Origin: JBAXAM01 sp964565935
GTDB lineage: Bacteria; Pseudomonadota; Gammaproteobacteria; UBA9339
DNA length: 16,598 bases
Direction of reading: 5' to 3'
Assembly: GCA_964565935.1 (NCBI GenBank)
Contig: CAZMGW010000026.1
Span: 1-16,598 of the forward strand
This document shows, in pieces, positions 14,358-16,598 of the stretch. Position 1 is the first letter of the stretch. The number at the start of each line of letters is the position of its first letter. Below the pieces are notes generated by a model, which was not told the DNA's origin, ran no database searches, and saw only the letters and a list, made by a program, of their open reading frames with translations. A program made the position numbers and the translations under genes.

Positions 14358-15343
14358 AATAGCCTAGCCCCTTGCGGTTGCGCGATTATTTTTTGTGAAG
14401 AGGGGACGACGGCCGTGTTATCGGTTTTAATAAGATTTTGAATTGCTGTGAGTGACTCTGTTAGCGCTGGTAGTTTTGGTTGTAAATCGACCTGTTTTAG
14501 CTCCTGAAGCATATTTAAAATATTAGCATTGCTATTGCTGGAAACAAAATATTTGGCAACCCAATCTATAACCTTGGCTAAACACATCTGATACACTTTG
14601 TTTTGCCTCTGCATAACAGATAGCTCTGCTTGCAATAACTTAGCCTGTATGTTGAAACGCAAAATTGTTATTTGTTCTGGCGGTAGTATGGGTTCAACGG
14701 TTTGATGACGAATAACAACGATATCTTTTAAAGCTTGCACTGCGCTTACAAGAAAGCGATTTAATGTTGTTTTTTGTGTTTGCTCTTCAGTCTTTGTTGG
14801 CACAACAGTAATGCGTGGTGGTATTGTTGGCAATTCACTGATTTGCTTATTAATCGCATCAATTTTGAGAATTAGTTCTTCCGTATCAACAATCGGTATA
14901 GATTGCAAACTAGCGATGTCTTTATTTAACGCATGATTAATTGTTAGCGCCTCTGGATCTCCTGTGTAGGTTTTAGCTGTCAATAAAAACGCCAAAGCAA
15001 CCTTAACATCCCCAGTTGTGTTTAAAGTTAGATCCGCCATTCTGACAAGATGCTCAATAACAATTGATTTCCAGGTTGCCTCTTTCATGGCACTTTGCTT
15101 TTGTACTTCTTGTTGTAACTCTTGAATCATAGCTTGTTTTTGTGCAAGGTTATTTTGGAGATTTACAATTGTAGAGGCGGATATAACGGTTGTTTGCTCC
15201 TCTGAAGCCGACATTCCTTGACTAAAACGTGGCCAATAATATTTCCACAACACCGCAATAATTATCGCAAGGATTGCTAATATCGCTATGAACACCACCA
15301 AAGATTTTTTACGCTGATTCGAGTTAGCATTTTGTTCAGTCAT
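14354..15343 (-). CDS. hemX: HemX-like protein of the heme gene cluster
   Basis: I chose ATG 15343 (329 residues) because AAGGA lies six bases upstream; an in-frame ATG at 15379 would add 12 residues but has no ribosome site. A basic N-terminus (NQRKK) precedes one membrane helix (about 15-34), a Gln-rich coiled coil (about 57-85) and the HemX domain, recognisable from WKSIVIEHLVRMADLTLN and ALAFLLTAKTY (about 91-125). HemX is often labelled uroporphyrinogen-III C-methyltransferase, but no SAM-binding methyltransferase motif is visible, so that label should not be used. hemC and hemD normally precede it; here a lipoprotein gene does, 73 nt away. Confidence 0.88.
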   Translation of the reverse strand: MTEQNANSNQRKKSLVVFIAILAILAIIIAVLWKYYWPRFSQGMSASEEQTTVISASTIVNLQNNLAQKQAMIQELQQEVQKQSAMKEATWKSIVIEHLVRMADLTLNTTGDVKVALAFLLTAKTYTGDPEALTINHALNKDIASLQSIPIVDTEELILKIDAINKQISELPTIPPRITVVPTKTEEQTQKTTLNRFLVSAVQALKDIVVIRHQTVEPILPPEQITILRFNIQAKLLQAELSVMQRQNKVYQMCLAKVIDWVAKYFVSSNSNANILNMLQELKQVDLQPKLPALTESLTAIQNLIKTDNTAVVPSSQKIIAQPQGARLL

Positions 15344-15416
15344 TTTTTTCCTTAGTATTTCATCATTGGACCCACTCATTTACGCCATAAACATCAACAC
15401 GCGCAAGCTCTTAGCA

Positions 15417-15965
15417 TCATAGCTCGCTGTCTTCGCGCGGATTATACTTTATTTCTTCATATATATTGCTGATACCCTTCTGCGGCTCAATGAAATATGT
15501 ACAATCGGCAACGCTAGCCGACTTACAAAACTTACGGCCATTAGTTAAAGCACTCCAACCATACCCAACAGGCTCAAGAATCGATTGGTTAACCAACTGT
15601 TCTACTGCTAACGGAAACGACACCGCCTCATCTGTTTGATATAAACAAATGATTTTTCCAACTTTCACCCCAACCCACTGAGCACCGAGAAAATTTAATA
15701 TTTTTTTAGCCGACGAATGGGTAAAACTCCTCCACTTATTATCTGGTGTACCCCACACATCATTTTGTTTAGTTAGCTCCCCAACTTGTGGACAAAATTG
15801 TGCTGGTTGAATAGGTTGATCGGATACTACAGCGCCGCTACTTTCCGTAGCGCTGATGGCGTTTGTTGCCGGTCGATCAGGAAAATCTTCAGATTGTTTA
15901 CAGCCAGAAATTATAATAAAAACAACCGCGGCAACTAATAAAAAATATTTATTCATATTAAGCAT
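15417..15965 (-). CDS. cysteine-containing lipoprotein, possibly EirA-like
   Basis: The 182 residues start with a lipoprotein signal (hydrophobic 6-20) and lipobox IISGC, with the lipidated Cys22 followed by Lys, so outer-membrane sorting is expected. A low-complexity linker runs to about 55. The mature domain has four cysteines (58, 107, 147, 155), enough for two disulfides, and WGTPDNKWRSF plus FLGAQWVGVKVGKIICLY motifs. This pattern faintly recalls the T4SS-associated periplasmic protein EirA of Coxiella and Legionella. That is from memory and could be wrong. AAGGAGGT lies 3 nt before the ATG; a second ATG three codons in would also give a full signal peptide. It is divergent from tdk and likely the first gene of the hemX-hemY-exporter operon. 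Confidence 0.75.
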   Translation of the reverse strand: MLNMNKYFLLVAAVVFIIISGCKQSEDFPDRPATNAISATESSGAVVSDQPIQPAQFCPQVGELTKQNDVWGTPDNKWRSFTHSSAKKILNFLGAQWVGVKVGKIICLYQTDEAVSFPLAVEQLVNQSILEPVGYGWSALTNGRKFCKSASVADCTYFIEPQKGISNIYEEIKYNPREDSEL

Positions 15966-15983
15966 AATACCTCCTTGACATAC

Positions 15984-15990
15984 TATAATA
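15984..15990. promoter_or_regulatory. overlapping -10 elements of the divergent tdk / lipoprotein promoters
   Basis: TATAAT reads on the plus strand at 15984-15989 (toward tdk) and TATTAT on the minus strand at 15990-15985 (toward the lipoprotein). Each would give a short leader: about 50 nt for tdk and about 13 nt for the lipoprotein. Neither has a convincing -35 at 16-18 nt, so the call is tentative. If both are used they compete for the same DNA. Confidence 0.35.
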
Positions 15991-16032
15991 CTAAAGCCAA
16001 ACTTATGCCACTCACACTACACAACTTGATAT

Positions 16033-16038
16033 AAGGAG
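16033..16038 (+). promoter_or_regulatory. ribosome binding site that fixes the tdk TTG start
   Basis: AAGGAG lies 7 nt before the TTG at 16046. No in-frame ATG or GTG precedes the conserved kinase N-terminus, so this site decides the start. Confidence 0.75.
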
Positions 16039-16045
16039 AAAACCC

Positions 16046-16598
16046 TTGGCCAAATTACACTTTTACTATTCCGCAATGAATGCCGGCAAAAGCACGACAT
16101 TATTACAATCAAGTTATAACTATAACGAACGCGGCATGGACACTTTGCTTTTAATCCCAGCCATCGATACGCGTTATGGCGCCAGTAAAGTTGCTTCACG
16201 TATCGGCTTGCAAGCCCAAGCAGTCGCCTTTAGTGATACAGAAAATCTTTACCAATATATTAAAAAAGCGCTCGATGACAACAATAATATCAAATGTGTG
16301 CTAATTGACGAAGCTCAATTTATCACCAAAAAACAAGTTCAAGATTTAGCTCGGGTCACTATTGATTTTAATGTACCAGTCCTAGCATATGGATTACGCA
16401 GTGATTTTATGGGAGAACCATTTGAAGGCAGTAAATATCTTTTGGCGTTGGCCGATCACTTGATTGAGCTCAAAACCATCTGCCACTGCGGCCGCAAAGC
16501 AACCATGAACATGCGCATAGACGAAAAAGGCCGCGCCGTACGCGAAGGCGCGCAGGTTGAAATCGGCGGCAATGATCGCTATGTGGCAGGGTGCCGCC
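16046..16598 (+). CDS. tdk: thymidine kinase, C-terminus cut by the window edge
   Basis: Thymidine kinase phosphorylates thymidine with ATP in the salvage pathway. The reading frame opens at TTG and runs open for 184 codons to the end of the window. It has MAKLHFYYSAMNAGKST with the P-loop (residues 7-17), VLIDEAQF with catalytic Glu89, YGLRSDF, and the zinc-site start TICHCGRKA with Cys146 and Cys148 and then Cys183 in VAGCR. The fourth ligand, a histidine expected three residues later, lies beyond the window. Numbering is one off the E. coli enzyme as I remember it. About 10-25 residues should be missing. Strand and spacing make it divergent from the lipoprotein gene. Confidence 0.93.
   Translation, partial: MAKLHFYYSAMNAGKSTTLLQSSYNYNERGMDTLLLIPAIDTRYGASKVASRIGLQAQAVAFSDTENLYQYIKKALDDNNNIKCVLIDEAQFITKKQVQDLARVTIDFNVPVLAYGLRSDFMGEPFEGSKYLLALADHLIELKTICHCGRKATMNMRIDEKGRAVREGAQVEIGGNDRYVAGCR

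Noticed and set aside
14354..15343. HemX as a uroporphyrinogen methyltransferase
   Set aside because: No methyltransferase motifs are visible; the protein is a membrane-anchored coiled-coil HemX.
15344..15379. ATG 15379 as start of hemX
   Set aside because: It has no ribosome binding site, whereas ATG 15343 has AAGGA at good spacing.
15975..15989. TTGACA next to TATAAT on the plus strand
   Set aside because: The two hexamers are only 3 nt apart, so they cannot act together as -35 and -10; TTGACA partly reflects the opposite-strand ribosome site.
16017..16199. Minus-strand reading frame of 60 codons
   Set aside because: It is antisense to the thymidine kinase, whose protein is clearly conserved, and resembles no protein I know.

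Overview
The window looks like an AT-rich gammaproteobacterial chromosome, possibly from the Legionellales (Coxiella/Legionella-like). The reasons are the gene order tkt-gap-pgk-pykA, the HemX/HemY pair (a proteobacterial heme-cluster signature), a YbhGFSR-type exporter, an E. coli-like thymidine kinase, and a cysteine-containing lipoprotein that faintly recalls the intracellular-replication factor EirA of Coxiella. Genus-level placement is inference. No rRNA, tRNA, CRISPR array, transposase or phage gene was seen.

Region 1 (61-6343, all minus strand) is a central-carbon cluster transcribed tkt, gap, pgk, pykA. A 61-residue two-helix membrane protein follows, whose ATG overlaps the pykA stop codon. 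The spacers on both sides of pgk are packed with hairpin repeats. The core is a 66-nt composite element present in opposite orientations at 1756-1821 and 3188-3253, with a base-pair-preserving change in its stem. Extra 13-nt hairpins, a tandem ~50-nt duplication and a second, unrelated palindromic repeat surround it.

Region 2 (about 6376-6469) is a divergent control region. A clear sigma70-like promoter (TTGATT, 17 nt, TATATT) is covered by a 31-nt palindrome that ends at the GTG codon of a plus-strand AAA ATPase of the DUF4143 family (6469-7659). The geometry suggests operator control and a nearly leaderless mRNA. A symmetric hairpin separates this gene from the convergent operon.

Region 3 (7740-15965, all minus strand) reads as a long operon: lipoprotein, hemX, hemY, a membrane-fusion protein (YbhG-like), two separate ABC ATPases equal to the two halves of YbhF, two ABC-2 permeases (YbhS- and YbhR-like) and finally a flavodoxin-fold reductase with a four-cysteine cluster. 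Most junctions from hemX to the second permease are 4-nt overlaps or a few bases. The two ATPases carry motif deviations that all fall into one composite ATP site, predicting an asymmetric exporter. hemC and hemD, the usual upstream partners of hemX-hemY, are not in the window.

Region 4 (16046 to the end, plus strand) is a thymidine kinase gene with a TTG start, cut off by the window edge and divergent from the lipoprotein operon.
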